64,000 nucleotides of DNA from assembly GCF_023094165.1 (NCBI RefSeq), contig NZ_JALMDK010000003.1:372001-436000 (forward strand). The letters run 5' to 3'. This DNA comes from Crossiella sp. S99.2. Lineage in GTDB: Bacteria; Actinomycetota; Actinomycetes; Mycobacteriales; Pseudonocardiaceae. The notes below the pieces were generated by a model. The model searched no databases. It had not been told where the DNA came from and saw nothing but the letters and a program-made list of their open reading frames with translations. The number at the start of each line of letters is the position of its first letter. Positions within the stretch are counted from its first letter, which is position 1. The translations under genes were made by a program, and so were the position numbers. This document shows, one piece after another, positions 23,353-31,836 of this stretch.

Positions 23353-24102
23353 TCAGCTCAGGAAGGCCCGCAGCAGCGCCGCGGTGCCGGCCAGGTGCTC
23401 GGCCATCGCCGCCCGCGCCGCCGGGCCGTCCCCGGCCAGCACCGCAGCCACGATCCGCTCGTGCTGTTCGTGCGAGTGCTCGATGTTGTGTCCCAGCAAC
23501 GGGATCGCGTCCAGCAGCTCGTTGATCCGCATCCGGTTGTCCGCCACCGCCGAGGCCAGCGAGGGCGAGCCGGTGATCTGCGCGATGGCCAGGTGGAACC
23601 GGGAGTCCAGGTGCCGGTAGGTCTCCGGGGTGGCGGTGCGGACCTGCTCGTGCACCGCGCGCAGCAGCGCCCGCTCCGGCTCCGGCAACGGCCGGGTGGC
23701 CGCCGCGCAGGCCGCGCCGGTCTCCAGCACCTCGCGGAAGGTCAGCGTGTCCTCCAGCCCGACCGAGCCCATGCCGACCACCAGCTTGCGCAGCCTGGCC
23801 TTGCCGCGCGGGGCGTCCTCGGCCCTGCTGACCACGAAGGTGCCGCCGAAGCGCCCGCGCCGGGACTCCACGTACCCGGACTGCTGCAACGCCCGGATCG
23901 CCTCCCGCAGCGTCATCCGGCTCACCCCCAGCCGCACCGCCAGATCCCGCTCGGCGGGCAGTCGCTCACCCGGGCCGACCACGCCGAGCTTGATCGCCTG
24001 CAGGATCCGCTCCACCGCCTCCTCGAAGGCGTTGCCACTGCGGACCGGGCGGAAGACCGCCTGGTCCGCCAAGGTGGCCGGTGGCTCCGGTTCGGAACTC
24101 AT
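23353..24102 (-). CDS. GntR/FadR-family transcriptional regulator
   Basis: About 249 residues. The winged helix-turn-helix spans residues about 30-95: ILQAIKLGVVGPGERLPAER is followed by LAVRLGVSRMTLREAIRAL and the wing SRRGRFGGTFV. The C-terminal FCD-type helical domain holds FREVLETGAACAA, then the metal-binding D and H pattern in HLDSRFHLAIAQ, and later HEQHERIVAAV. It sits between the permease and the ligase on the same strand, 13 bp behind the permease stop. Two matching dyads flank it, so it very likely represses its own cluster until a pathway ligand binds. Confidence 0.9.
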   Translation of the reverse strand: MSSEPEPPATLADQAVFRPVRSGNAFEEAVERILQAIKLGVVGPGERLPAERDLAVRLGVSRMTLREAIRALQQSGYVESRRGRFGGTFVVSRAEDAPRGKARLRKLVVGMGSVGLEDTLTFREVLETGAACAAATRPLPEPERALLRAVHEQVRTATPETYRHLDSRFHLAIAQITGSPSLASAVADNRMRINELLDAIPLLGHNIEHSHEQHERIVAAVLAGDGPAARAAMAEHLAGTAALLRAFLS

Positions 24103-24115
24103 GAGCGCCACGATC

Positions 24116-25570
24116 TCACGGGTCCTCCAGTTCGGCGGTGGCGCGACGCACCGCCTCGAACTCCTCTTCCGGGGCCTCTGCCACCAGGTGGTGGCGGCTG
24201 TAGAACCAGAAGTAGGCCAGGGCCAGCAGGAAGATCCCGGCCATCACCCCGGCGGCCAGGATGTCCACCAGGAAGGTGGCCACCACCGCCGCGGCGGCCA
24301 GCACCAGCGCGATGCTCGTGGTGACCACCCCGCCCGGGGTGCGGTAGGGGCGCGGCAGGTTCGGCTCGCGGACCCGCAGCACGATGTGCGAGACCATCAT
24401 CAGCACATAGGACACGGCAGCGCCGAAGACCGCGATGTTGATCAGCTTCGCGCCGTTCTGGGTGATCGCGGCCAGGATGAACCCGATCGCGCCGGGCACC
24501 AGCAGCGCCAGGATCGGCGTCTTGCGCTTGCCGGTCACCGACAGCTTCCGCGGCAGGTAGCCGGCCCTGGACAGGGCGAAGAGCTGGCGGGAGTAGCCGT
24601 AGATGATGGAGAAGAAGCTGGCCACCAGGCCGGCCAGGCCGATGTAGTTGACGATGTCGGCGATCACCGCGTTGCTGCCGTAGACCGCGCGCAGGGCCGC
24701 GGGCAGCGGGTTGTCCGAGGACTTCAGCGCGTTGCTGCCCGCCCCGCCCGGCGCGGCGATCAGGATCAGCGCGGCGAAGACCAGCAGCACCAGCATCGCG
24801 GCCACGATGCCCTTGGGCATGTCCTTGCGCGGGTTCCGCGCCTCCTCCGCGGCCAGCGGCACGCCCTCGATAGCCAGGAAGAACCAGATGCCGTAGACGA
24901 AGGCGGCCAGGATCCCCGCGTAGCCAAACGGCAGGAACGCGCTGGCCCCGGCCGCGTCGGTGGGCGGGATGTCGGTGAGCCGGGACAGGTCGATCATCGG
25001 GATCATGGCCACCACGAAGATCACCAGACCGACCACGGCGATGGCGGTGATGACGAACATCAGCCGCAGCGCCTCGCCGACGCCGTAGAGGTGCACGCCG
25101 ACGAAGATGGCGTAACAGGCCAGGTAGACCGGCCAGCCGTTGGTCAGCCCGAACAGTCCGAGCGCCTGGACGTAGCCGCCGATGAACACCGAGATGGCCG
25201 CGGGCGCGATGGTGTACTCGATCAGGATCGCGGTGCCGGTGGCGAACCCGCCCAGCGGGCCGAGCGCCCGCCGGGCGAAGCCGTAGCCCGCCCCGGCCAC
25301 CGGCATCGCCGAGGCCATTTCGGCCAGGCCGAAGACCATGCAGGTGTACATCACCGCCATCAGGATGGTGGCGATCAGCAGACCGCCGAACCCGCCCTGG
25401 GCCAGGCCGGAGTTCCAGCCGGAGAAGTCCCCGGAGATGACGTAGGAGACGCCGAGCCCGGCGAGCAGCACCCAGCCCGCCGCGCCCTTCTTGAGCTGGC
25501 GTTGCTCCAGGTAGGCCGCCTCGACGTGGGTGTAGTCCACTCCCCCGCTTTTGGGCTGTTCTGTGCTCAC
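24116..25570 (-). CDS. APC family amine permease, ethanolamine-permease type
   Basis: A 484-residue APC transporter with 12 or so helices. The text LKKGAAGWVLLAGLGVSYV followed by SGDFSGWN, then MVFGLAEMASAMPVAGAGYG, and YGIWFFLAIEGVPLAAEEAR with NPRKDMPKG is characteristic of the ethanolamine permease (EAT) branch. Start GTG 25570 has GGAGG 6 nt upstream. It would import ethanolamine or a similar amine. It heads a minus-strand cluster with a FadR regulator and gamma-glutamylation genes, and has an operator-like dyad 37 bp upstream. Confidence 0.88.
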   Translation of the reverse strand: MSTEQPKSGGVDYTHVEAAYLEQRQLKKGAAGWVLLAGLGVSYVISGDFSGWNSGLAQGGFGGLLIATILMAVMYTCMVFGLAEMASAMPVAGAGYGFARRALGPLGGFATGTAILIEYTIAPAAISVFIGGYVQALGLFGLTNGWPVYLACYAIFVGVHLYGVGEALRLMFVITAIAVVGLVIFVVAMIPMIDLSRLTDIPPTDAAGASAFLPFGYAGILAAFVYGIWFFLAIEGVPLAAEEARNPRKDMPKGIVAAMLVLLVFAALILIAAPGGAGSNALKSSDNPLPAALRAVYGSNAVIADIVNYIGLAGLVASFFSIIYGYSRQLFALSRAGYLPRKLSVTGKRKTPILALLVPGAIGFILAAITQNGAKLINIAVFGAAVSYVLMMVSHIVLRVREPNLPRPYRTPGGVVTTSIALVLAAAAVVATFLVDILAAGVMAGIFLLALAYFWFYSRHHLVAEAPEEEFEAVRRATAELEDP

Positions 25571-25603
25571 GCGCGCCTCCACCTGCGGTCCGGACAGCGG
25601 CTG

Positions 25604-25625
25604 ATTGGTCAACGGTCAGACCATT
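25604..25625 (-). promoter_or_regulatory. Operator copy 2 (GGTC-N8-GACC)
   Basis: GGTC at 25607-25610 and GACC at 25619-25622, spaced 8 nt, lie 37 bp upstream of the permease start. The outer bases ATT and ATT-like flanks extend the dyad. Confidence 0.6.
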
Positions 25626-25665
25626 GCCCATATTTGTGAGCGAGGTTACAAACCCTGTCAAGCCC

Positions 25666-26583
25666 TCAGCGGGCCAGTTCCAGCAGCCGGCCCAGCCCTG
25701 GATCGGTCAGGGCGGCCTTGGCCCGCCCCCATTTGCCCGCGGCCTCACCCCAGTAATCGAAGGTGCTGCCGGGCTTGCTGAGCAGGCCGTGGTGGATGCA
25801 GAACCACAGCGTCCAGGTGAAGTCCGACATCGCCTGGAACAGCCGGACCCTGGCGGTCAGCCGTGGGTCGCCGCCGCCGAAGTAGGTCTCGGCGAGCAGG
25901 GCCACCCGGTCGGGGTCGAACTGGCCTTCGGCGCAGATGTTGCCCAGCTCGAAGCCGGGGTCGCCGTTGCCGCTGAGCTGGTAGTCCACGATCCGGATGC
26001 CGCCGGGTTCGGCGATGAAGTTCTCCGCCAGCAGGTCGTTGTGGCACGGCCGCACCGGCAAGGGGTCCGCGCTCAGCACCGTCCGCAGCTGCTGGGCCAG
26101 CGGCAGGTGGGTCAGGTAGTCCTCGAACAGGGTCAGTTCGTGGCGGCGGCAGAGGTCGAGCAGCTGCTGCTGTTTGGCGAAGATGTCGAAGTCGTTGACG
26201 AAGGGCCGCGGCGCGGCGTGCAACCGGCGACAGGCCGCGGCCAGCTGCGGGATGCGGCCGGGTTCGCGGGTGTCGTCGAAGTTCAGCGTGCGACCGGGCA
26301 GGAACTCCAGCACCAGCGCGGGCAGCGCCTCGATGATGTGCAGAACCCGCGGCCCCGCACCGGATTCCGCGGCCACCACGGTGTTGGCGATCTCCTGCTC
26401 CAAGGGCACGCCGAGCCCGGCCTCGGCCACCGCGGGGTCGAGCACCCGCAGCACCTGATCGACGCCGTCCACCCGCAGGTGCGCGACCTGGTGGCTGAGT
26501 CCGCCGGTCATCGGCAGCAGCTCCACCCGCCGCCCCGTCCACGCCGGGACCTGACTGATCGCGTCCTGCACGGTCGCCGACAT
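25666..26583 (-). CDS. Choline/ethanolamine kinase-like phosphotransferase
   Basis: A 305-residue APH-fold kinase. The catalytic loop is PCHNDLLAENFI (H-N-D), followed by the metal-binding IVDYQLSGNGDPGFELGN, the pattern seen in LicA/choline-kinase relatives. N-terminal segments VLRVLDP and LVLEFLPGRTL match the nucleotide-binding lobe. It probably phosphorylates choline, ethanolamine or a related alcohol, though other small hydroxyl substrates are possible. It lies 95 bp upstream of the ethanolamine-type permease on the same strand and is divergent from the flavoprotein gene. Confidence 0.78.
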   Translation of the reverse strand: MSATVQDAISQVPAWTGRRVELLPMTGGLSHQVAHLRVDGVDQVLRVLDPAVAEAGLGVPLEQEIANTVVAAESGAGPRVLHIIEALPALVLEFLPGRTLNFDDTREPGRIPQLAAACRRLHAAPRPFVNDFDIFAKQQQLLDLCRRHELTLFEDYLTHLPLAQQLRTVLSADPLPVRPCHNDLLAENFIAEPGGIRIVDYQLSGNGDPGFELGNICAEGQFDPDRVALLAETYFGGGDPRLTARVRLFQAMSDFTWTLWFCIHHGLLSKPGSTFDYWGEAAGKWGRAKAALTDPGLGRLLELAR

Positions 26584-26591
26584 AGTCGCCG

Positions 26592-26611
26592 AGTGTGTTG
26601 GCGCGCACACT
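26592..26611. promoter_or_regulatory. Dyad in divergent kinase/flavoprotein promoter
   Basis: AGTGTG and CACACT are spaced by 8 nt, 9 bp from the kinase start and 64 bp from the flavoprotein start. It may be an operator shared by both genes; it does not match the GGTC-N8-GACC sites. Confidence 0.35.
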
Positions 26612-26674
26612 TGTCCGTCAAGACACGCGGCCGCCTGGTTCCCCCGACCGGCCCACCTGCGCTACCAAGGACTC

Positions 26675-29134
26675 GTGTCCGTGGACCGAACGCTCCCAGC
26701 CCGCGCCCGCATCGTCGTGATCGGCGGCGGCGTCGGCGGAACCAGCATCGCCTACCACCTCGCCAAACTCGGCGAACGAGACGTCGTGCTGCTCGACCGC
26801 GACGAGCTGACCAGCGGCTCGACCTTCCACTCGGCGGGACTCGTCGGTCAGCTGCGCGCCGATGTGACCCTGACCCGGATGAACATCTACTCCGCCCAGC
26901 TCTACGCCGAACTGGAGGCCGGGGAGAACCCGGTCGGGTTCGTGCCCTGCGGCGGCATCCGGCTGGCCTGCACCCCTGAGCGGATGGACGAGGCGCGGCG
27001 GCAGATAGGCTGGTCCCGCACCGTTGACCTGCCGCTGCAGGAAATCAGCCCGGCCGAGGCCAAGGAACTGTTCCCACTGCTGGACACTTCCGGCGTGCTC
27101 GGCGGCACCTACCTGGCCACCGACGGCTACGTCGACCCGGCCCAGCTCACCTACTCCCTGGCCGCGGGCGCCCGCGCAGGTGGGGTGCGGATCTTCCCAC
27201 ACACCAGGGTGCTGGGCATCGACGTGCGCGAGGGCCGGGTCCGCGGTGTGCGCACCGAACGCGGCGATATCGAGGCCGAGATCGTGGTCAACTGCGGCGG
27301 CATGTTCGCCGCCGAGATCGGCAGGCTGGCCGGGGTGCGGGTGCCGATCGTGCCCATGTCGCACCAGTACCTGATCACCGAGCCGGTCCGCCCGCGCGAT
27401 GGCAGCCACCTGCCGACCCTGCGCGACCCGGACAACCTGGTCTACTTCCGCGAGGAGGTCGACGGGCTGCTCATGGGCGGCTACGAGCGCGACTCCGCGC
27501 CCTGGGCGCAGACCGGGGCGAACTTCGAGGCGGTGCCGCCGGACTTCAACGGCAAGCTGCTGCCCGAGGACTGGGACCGCTTCGCCGAGATCGCCGAGGC
27601 CGCCCAGCTGCGGGTGCCGACCATGGCCACCGCCGGCATCCGCAAGATGATCAACGGCCCGGAGGCGTTCACCCCGGACAACGAGTTCTGCCTCGGGGAG
27701 ACCGAGGTCGGCGGATTCTTCGTGGCCGCAGGGTTCTGCGCGCACGGCATCGCCGGAGCGGGCGGCATCGGCAAGGTGATGGCCGAGTGGATCGTGGCCG
27801 GGGAACCGGAGTTCGACCTCTCGCACATGGACATCCGCCGCTTCGGCCGCCAGTACCGCTCGCCTGGCTACACCCGCAAGCGCACGGTGGAGAACTACGA
27901 GACCTACTACGACATCCCGTTCCCGCACCGCGAACGCGGCGCCGGGCGACCGCTGCGGGTGTCCTCGGCCTACCCCTGGCATCGCGAACACGAGGCCAGC
28001 TTCGGGGAGAAGTCCGGCTGGGAACGGGTCAACCACTACGAGCGCAACGCCGCCGCCGGTCAGGAGTCCTGGCGCCCGCACGGCTGGGCAGGCCGCAACT
28101 GGTCCCCGGCCATCGGCGCCGAACACCTGGGCACCAGGGAACGCGCGGGCCTGTTCGACGAGTCCTCCTTCGCCAAGATCGAGGTCACCGGCCCTGGCGC
28201 GGCGAAGCTGCTGGACTGGGTGTGCGCCAACGAGGTCGCCGGCCCGGTCGGCGCGATCACCTACACCCAGGCGCTCAACGCCCGCGGCGGCATCGAATGC
28301 GATTTCACCGTCACCCGCTGGGGCGAACACGAGTTCCAGGTGGTCACCGGCACCGCCTTCGGCTCGCACGACGCGGCCTGGCTGCGCAGGCACGCCCCGG
28401 CCGACGGCTCGGTCCGCATCGCCGATGTCACCGGCGCCTGGTCCTGCTTCGCCCTGTGGGGCCCGCGCTCCCGGGAGATCCTGGCCGGACTCACCCCCGC
28501 CGCCCTGGACAACGAGGCGTTCCCGTACCTCACCGCCCAGGAGACCACCGTCGGCGACGTGCCGGTCCGCGCGCTGCGGGTGACCTTCGCCGGTGAGCTG
28601 GGCTGGGAGTTGTACTGCTCCAGCGAGTACGGCGCCGCGCTGTGGCGCACGCTGTGGGAAGCCGGGCAGGAGCACGGCGTCATCGCCGGCGGCTACCGGG
28701 CCATCGACAGCCTGCGCTTGGAGAAGGGCTACCGGCTCTGGGGCTCGGACCTCACCCCGGAACGCACGCCGTATGAGGCTGGCCTGGGCTTCTGCGTCAA
28801 ACCGGACAAGCCCGGCGGCTTCCACGGTCGCGAAGCCCTGTTGCGCCGCAAGGAAGCCGGCTTCACCCACCGCCTGCGCTGCCTCACCCTGGACGATCCG
28901 CTGGCCTGGCCGCTGGGCAGCGAGGCGGTCCGCGTCGGCGGCGAGGTGCTGGGTCGGGTGACCACCGGCGGCTATGGCTACAGCGTGGGCCGCGCCATCG
29001 CCTTCTGCTACCTGCCGGTGGACCGGGTCAAGATCGGCACCGAGGTCGAGGTGGAGATCTTCGGCCGCTGGGTGCCCGGCGTGGTCGAACGCGACCCGCT
29101 GTTCGACCCCAAGGGCACCCGCATCCGCGCCTGA
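26675..29134 (+). CDS. FAD-dependent dimethylglycine/sarcosine dehydrogenase-like protein with GcvT domain
   Basis: An 819-residue two-part enzyme. Residues about 12-400 form a DAO-type FAD domain: VVIGGGVGGTSIAYHLAKLG, then GSTFHSAGL with the histidine that carries FAD covalently in relatives, and ending AGFCAHGIAGAGGIGK. Residues about 440-810 are GcvT-like folate-binding aminomethyltransferase domains (GLFDESSFAKIEVTG, then CDFTVTRWGE, and GYRAIDSLRLEKGYRLWGSD). Such proteins oxidatively demethylate dimethylglycine or sarcosine and pass the carbon to tetrahydrofolate. AAGGA lies before GTG 26675. It fits a choline/ethanolamine/glycine theme with its neighbours. Confidence 0.9.
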   Translation: MSVDRTLPARARIVVIGGGVGGTSIAYHLAKLGERDVVLLDRDELTSGSTFHSAGLVGQLRADVTLTRMNIYSAQLYAELEAGENPVGFVPCGGIRLACTPERMDEARRQIGWSRTVDLPLQEISPAEAKELFPLLDTSGVLGGTYLATDGYVDPAQLTYSLAAGARAGGVRIFPHTRVLGIDVREGRVRGVRTERGDIEAEIVVNCGGMFAAEIGRLAGVRVPIVPMSHQYLITEPVRPRDGSHLPTLRDPDNLVYFREEVDGLLMGGYERDSAPWAQTGANFEAVPPDFNGKLLPEDWDRFAEIAEAAQLRVPTMATAGIRKMINGPEAFTPDNEFCLGETEVGGFFVAAGFCAHGIAGAGGIGKVMAEWIVAGEPEFDLSHMDIRRFGRQYRSPGYTRKRTVENYETYYDIPFPHRERGAGRPLRVSSAYPWHREHEASFGEKSGWERVNHYERNAAAGQESWRPHGWAGRNWSPAIGAEHLGTRERAGLFDESSFAKIEVTGPGAAKLLDWVCANEVAGPVGAITYTQALNARGGIECDFTVTRWGEHEFQVVTGTAFGSHDAAWLRRHAPADGSVRIADVTGAWSCFALWGPRSREILAGLTPAALDNEAFPYLTAQETTVGDVPVRALRVTFAGELGWELYCSSEYGAALWRTLWEAGQEHGVIAGGYRAIDSLRLEKGYRLWGSDLTPERTPYEAGLGFCVKPDKPGGFHGREALLRRKEAGFTHRLRCLTLDDPLAWPLGSEAVRVGGEVLGRVTTGGYGYSVGRAIAFCYLPVDRVKIGTEVEVEIFGRWVPGVVERDPLFDPKGTRIRA

Positions 29135-29142
29135 CCCGGACT

Positions 29143-29182
29143 GGACTCGGTTCGACGCCACCCGCGGCGCCGAACCGAGTCC
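29143..29182. terminator. Bidirectional hairpin terminator
   Basis: A perfect 12-bp stem (29143-29154 with 29171-29182) lies between the convergent flavoprotein and alpha/beta-hydrolase genes, 9 bp after one stop and 4 bp after the other. Confidence 0.75.
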
Positions 29183-29185
29183 GGA

Positions 29186-30070
29186 TCAGGCCCGGACCAG
29201 GCTGCCCACGAACTCCAGCACCCGGGCCAGCACCGTCTCCGGATCATCGAGGGACATCGAGTGCCCGGTGCCCGGCAGCACCTCGACCCTGGTCACGCTC
29301 GACATCCCCTCCAGGCGTTGCCTGGCCAGTGCAGAGTCGTGCATCTGGCTGCGTTCCCCGAGCAGGAACAGGCTGGGCACGCTCAACCCCAGCAGTTCCT
29401 CGTCGGTGAACACCGGCGGGTTGGGCAGCACCCGGCGGAAAGCGAACATGGCCGGCGCCAACGGCATCAGCCAGTCCTCGGTCAGCGCCGCGTTGGTCAG
29501 CGATCGCGCCGCCCACTCCCGCATCTCCCGCGGCGCCCCGAAAAACGCCGAGCAGGCCATCGCCCAGGACACGAACCGCACCCCGACCTGCTCGAACCCT
29601 GGCGGGTCCAGCAGCGAGATCGAGGCCACCCGCTCCGGGGCGTGCAGCGCGGTGTGGATCGCCGTCCAGGCCCCGTAGGAGGACCCCACCAGACTGGCGC
29701 GCGCCACGCCCAGCCCGTCGAGCACCTCGACCAGCCAGTCCGCCAGGTCCCGGCCATCGCGCACCGGCTTGTCCTGGTGATGGTGCCCCGGCTCGCCGAT
29801 CGCCTCCACCGCGAACACCGGATGGGCCGCGCTGAGCTGGTGCACCAGACCGCGGAACAGCAACGGCGCCCCGCCCGACCCCGGCAGCAGCACCAGCGGC
29901 ACCCCGCACTCCTGACCGCTGCGGTGCACCCGGGTGGTGCCGAAGGAGGTCGGCACGTCGGTGGTCACTGTCAGCGGCGGCCAGTGCTCGGCCAGCAGCC
30001 GGTCGTAGCCGCGGATGTACTCCTGCCGCACGGCCTCGCTCGGAAACCGGCCCACGTAGTCAGTCGTCAT
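29186..30070 (-). CDS. Alpha/beta hydrolase (tandem copy 2)
   Basis: A 294-residue alpha/beta-hydrolase: oxyanion region VLLPGSGGAPL, then AIGEPGHHH, nucleophile elbow VGSSYGAW (S in G-S-S-Y-G), and a C-terminal histidine in LPGTGHSMSLDDP. It is clearly paralogous to the gene just upstream on the same strand, sharing layout throughout (WLVEVLD, HTALHAPERVAS, DPP). ATG 30070 lies inside the 3' end of that gene (11-bp overlap), so the two are co-translated. Cytoplasmic; substrate unknown. Confidence 0.85.
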   Translation of the reverse strand: MTTDYVGRFPSEAVRQEYIRGYDRLLAEHWPPLTVTTDVPTSFGTTRVHRSGQECGVPLVLLPGSGGAPLLFRGLVHQLSAAHPVFAVEAIGEPGHHHQDKPVRDGRDLADWLVEVLDGLGVARASLVGSSYGAWTAIHTALHAPERVASISLLDPPGFEQVGVRFVSWAMACSAFFGAPREMREWAARSLTNAALTEDWLMPLAPAMFAFRRVLPNPPVFTDEELLGLSVPSLFLLGERSQMHDSALARQRLEGMSSVTRVEVLPGTGHSMSLDDPETVLARVLEFVGSLVRA

Positions 30071-30989
30071 GAGTCCCCACCGTTGAGTCGCCGGGCCGGC
30101 CGACGCGCGATCCGACGAAGTCCAGCACCAGCCCGACCGTCCGTTCTGGATCATCAATATGCACCACGTGACCGGCCCCTGGCACGACCACGGCGCCGGC
30201 GATGTTCGCAAAGGCGGCCACTCGCGCCCGTGCGGCTGCCGCATCGTGCAGAACACTGCGCTCACCGAAGAGGAACAGCGACGGCACCGACAACGCGGCC
30301 AGTTGGGCGTCGGTGAAGACCACCGCGTCCGGCAGCACCCGCCGATACCCGATCATCTTCGGGAACAGCCGCGGCAGCCAGCCCTCCAGCAGCGTCGCGT
30401 TGGGCAGCCGTCGAGCCGCCCACGCCCGGATCGGCCTGGGCATCGGGGTGCACAGCGCGCAGAGGAGCAGCCAGCGGATGGCCCGCCAGCCCAACCGCTC
30501 CAGCGCGGGCGGATCGATCAGGGTCGCCGAGGCCACCCGCTCCGGCGCGTGCAGCGCGGTGTGCATCGAGATCAACGCTCCGTAGGAACAGCCCACCAGA
30601 TGCGCGCGCTCGACGCCCAGCGCGTCGAGCACCTCGACCAGCCAGCTCGCCAGGTCGGCGAAGTCGAGCACCGGCTTCTCCTGCGGGTGGTGGCCGGGCT
30701 CGCCGATGGTCTCCAGCGACAGCACCGGATGCACGGCACTGAGCTGCCGGATGACCGACCGGAACCCCAGCGGCGTCCCGCCGGCCCCGGTCAGCAACAC
30801 CACCGGCACCCCACCACCGGAGCCGTTGCGCTGTACCCGGGTGCGACCGAAGGAGGTCTCGACCTCCACAAAATCCCGGGCGGACGGCCAGTACTCGTCC
30901 ATCAGCTCGTCATGGACCCGGATGAACTCCTGCCGGGCCCGCTCGCTCGTAAACCGTCCCACTCGCTCCTTGCCCACGTGATCCCCCAT
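30060..30989 (-). CDS. Alpha/beta hydrolase (tandem copy 1)
   Basis: A 309-residue alpha/beta-hydrolase with the nucleophile elbow VGCSYGAL and catalytic histidine in PGAGHVVHIDDP. Paralogue of the next gene. It begins at ATG 30989 (a GTG one codon earlier is also possible). Its promoter region holds a 16-bp palindrome TGATACG-N2-CGTATCA shared with the divergent TetR regulator, with a TATCAT box inside it. The pair is therefore probably repressed by that regulator and induced by an ester or other hydrophobic ligand. Confidence 0.85.
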   Translation of the reverse strand: MGDHVGKERVGRFTSERARQEFIRVHDELMDEYWPSARDFVEVETSFGRTRVQRNGSGGGVPVVLLTGAGGTPLGFRSVIRQLSAVHPVLSLETIGEPGHHPQEKPVLDFADLASWLVEVLDALGVERAHLVGCSYGALISMHTALHAPERVASATLIDPPALERLGWRAIRWLLLCALCTPMPRPIRAWAARRLPNATLLEGWLPRLFPKMIGYRRVLPDAVVFTDAQLAALSVPSLFLFGERSVLHDAAAARARVAAFANIAGAVVVPGAGHVVHIDDPERTVGLVLDFVGSRVGRPGDSTVGTHDD

Positions 30990-31001
30990 CACTCTCGGTT
31001 A

Positions 31002-31017
31002 TGATACGAGCGTATCA
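31002..31017. promoter_or_regulatory. TetR-type operator between hydrolases and regulator
   Basis: TGATACG-AG-CGTATCA is a perfect 7+2+7 palindrome, 12 bp from the hydrolase start and 28 bp from the regulator start. A -10 like TATCAT for the hydrolases lies within it. Confidence 0.7.
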
Positions 31018-31045
31018 GAAGTCGAGTTGTCGTAGGGTGTGCGCC

Positions 31046-31657
31046 GTGCCAAAACGGGTTGATCATGAGCAGCGCCGCACCGAGATCGCGGAGGCACTGC
31101 TACGCATCGCGGGCACCCGCGGCCTGCACGCCGCGAGCATGCGCGAGGTCGCCGCCGAGGCCGGCGTGTCCCTGCGCCTGGTGCAGTACTACTTCCACAC
31201 CAAGGAAGAACTGCTGCTCGACGGCATGACCCGCCTGGTCGGCAAACTCAACGACCGCATGATCGAGCGCATCCGCGCCGCGGGCCTGCCCCCGACTCCG
31301 CGCAGCATCCTGTACGCGGCGCTGACCGGCCTGCTGCCCACCGACGAGGAGAGCCACCGCGTCCAGCTCACCTTCGTCGCCTTCCAGACGCTGATGATCA
31401 CCGACCCGGCCTTCGCCAACCGCAACCTCGGCACCACTCCGGACAAGATGGAGCGCTACCTGACCGACCAGATCAGCCAGGCCCAGCAGTTAGGCGAGAT
31501 CGCCCCGGACCGCGACCCGGCCCTGCTCGCCACCGCGCTGACGGCCCTCACCGGCGGCCTGGTCTCCAGCGTGATCGCCGGCCAGCGCGACGCCGAAGCC
31601 GCCGAACACGTACTCCGCGATCACCTGGACCACCTGTTCACACCCGATCAGCGTTGA
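31046..31657 (+). CDS. TetR family transcriptional regulator
   Basis: A 203-residue TetR regulator. The helix-turn-helix is at residues about 25-50: MREVAAEAGVSLRLVQYYFHTKEELL. The C-terminal ligand domain is all helical, BetI-like in layout. Start GTG 31046 (MPKRVDHEQRRTEIAEALL) is chosen because helix 1 begins right after it. TAGGGT ends 7 nt before it and a weak AGGG lies 8-10 nt before, so leaderless or ordinary initiation are both possible. Divergent from the tandem hydrolases and next to a perfect palindrome, it most likely controls them and itself. Confidence 0.88.
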   Translation: MPKRVDHEQRRTEIAEALLRIAGTRGLHAASMREVAAEAGVSLRLVQYYFHTKEELLLDGMTRLVGKLNDRMIERIRAAGLPPTPRSILYAALTGLLPTDEESHRVQLTFVAFQTLMITDPAFANRNLGTTPDKMERYLTDQISQAQQLGEIAPDRDPALLATALTALTGGLVSSVIAGQRDAEAAEHVLRDHLDHLFTPDQR

Positions 31658-31759
31658 TCAGTGCCCTAATCTCGTGGCGAGCCGCGGTCCGCAAGATCAG
31701 ACCTCTCGAACCACGCTATAGCGTCGTGCTCGTGCAGCGGCGCCTTGGCCAGCGCGACG

Positions 31760-31779
31760 CTGAATTAGCGCAAATTCAG
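31760..31779. promoter_or_regulatory. AT-rich dyad upstream of SRPBCC gene
   Basis: CTGAATT (31760-31766) and AATTCAG (31773-31779) are spaced by 6 nt in a locally AT-rich patch (about 31765-31800), 58 bp before the SRPBCC start. It is a likely promoter/operator. Confidence 0.4.
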
Positions 31780-31836
31780 ATAAAAGGCGAAGCTGTTAGT
31801 GTGCCTCCATTCACTCGAGAACTGGAGCGCTCCGCC

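Noticed and set aside
19042-29134. Ethanolamine microcompartment (eut) operon
   Set aside because: No ammonia-lyase, shell protein or B12-related gene is present; the chemistry is gamma-glutamylation instead.
26618-29161. 847-residue minus-strand frame
   Set aside because: Antisense shadow of the FAD/GcvT gene; repetitive G, A, V, D composition and no motif.
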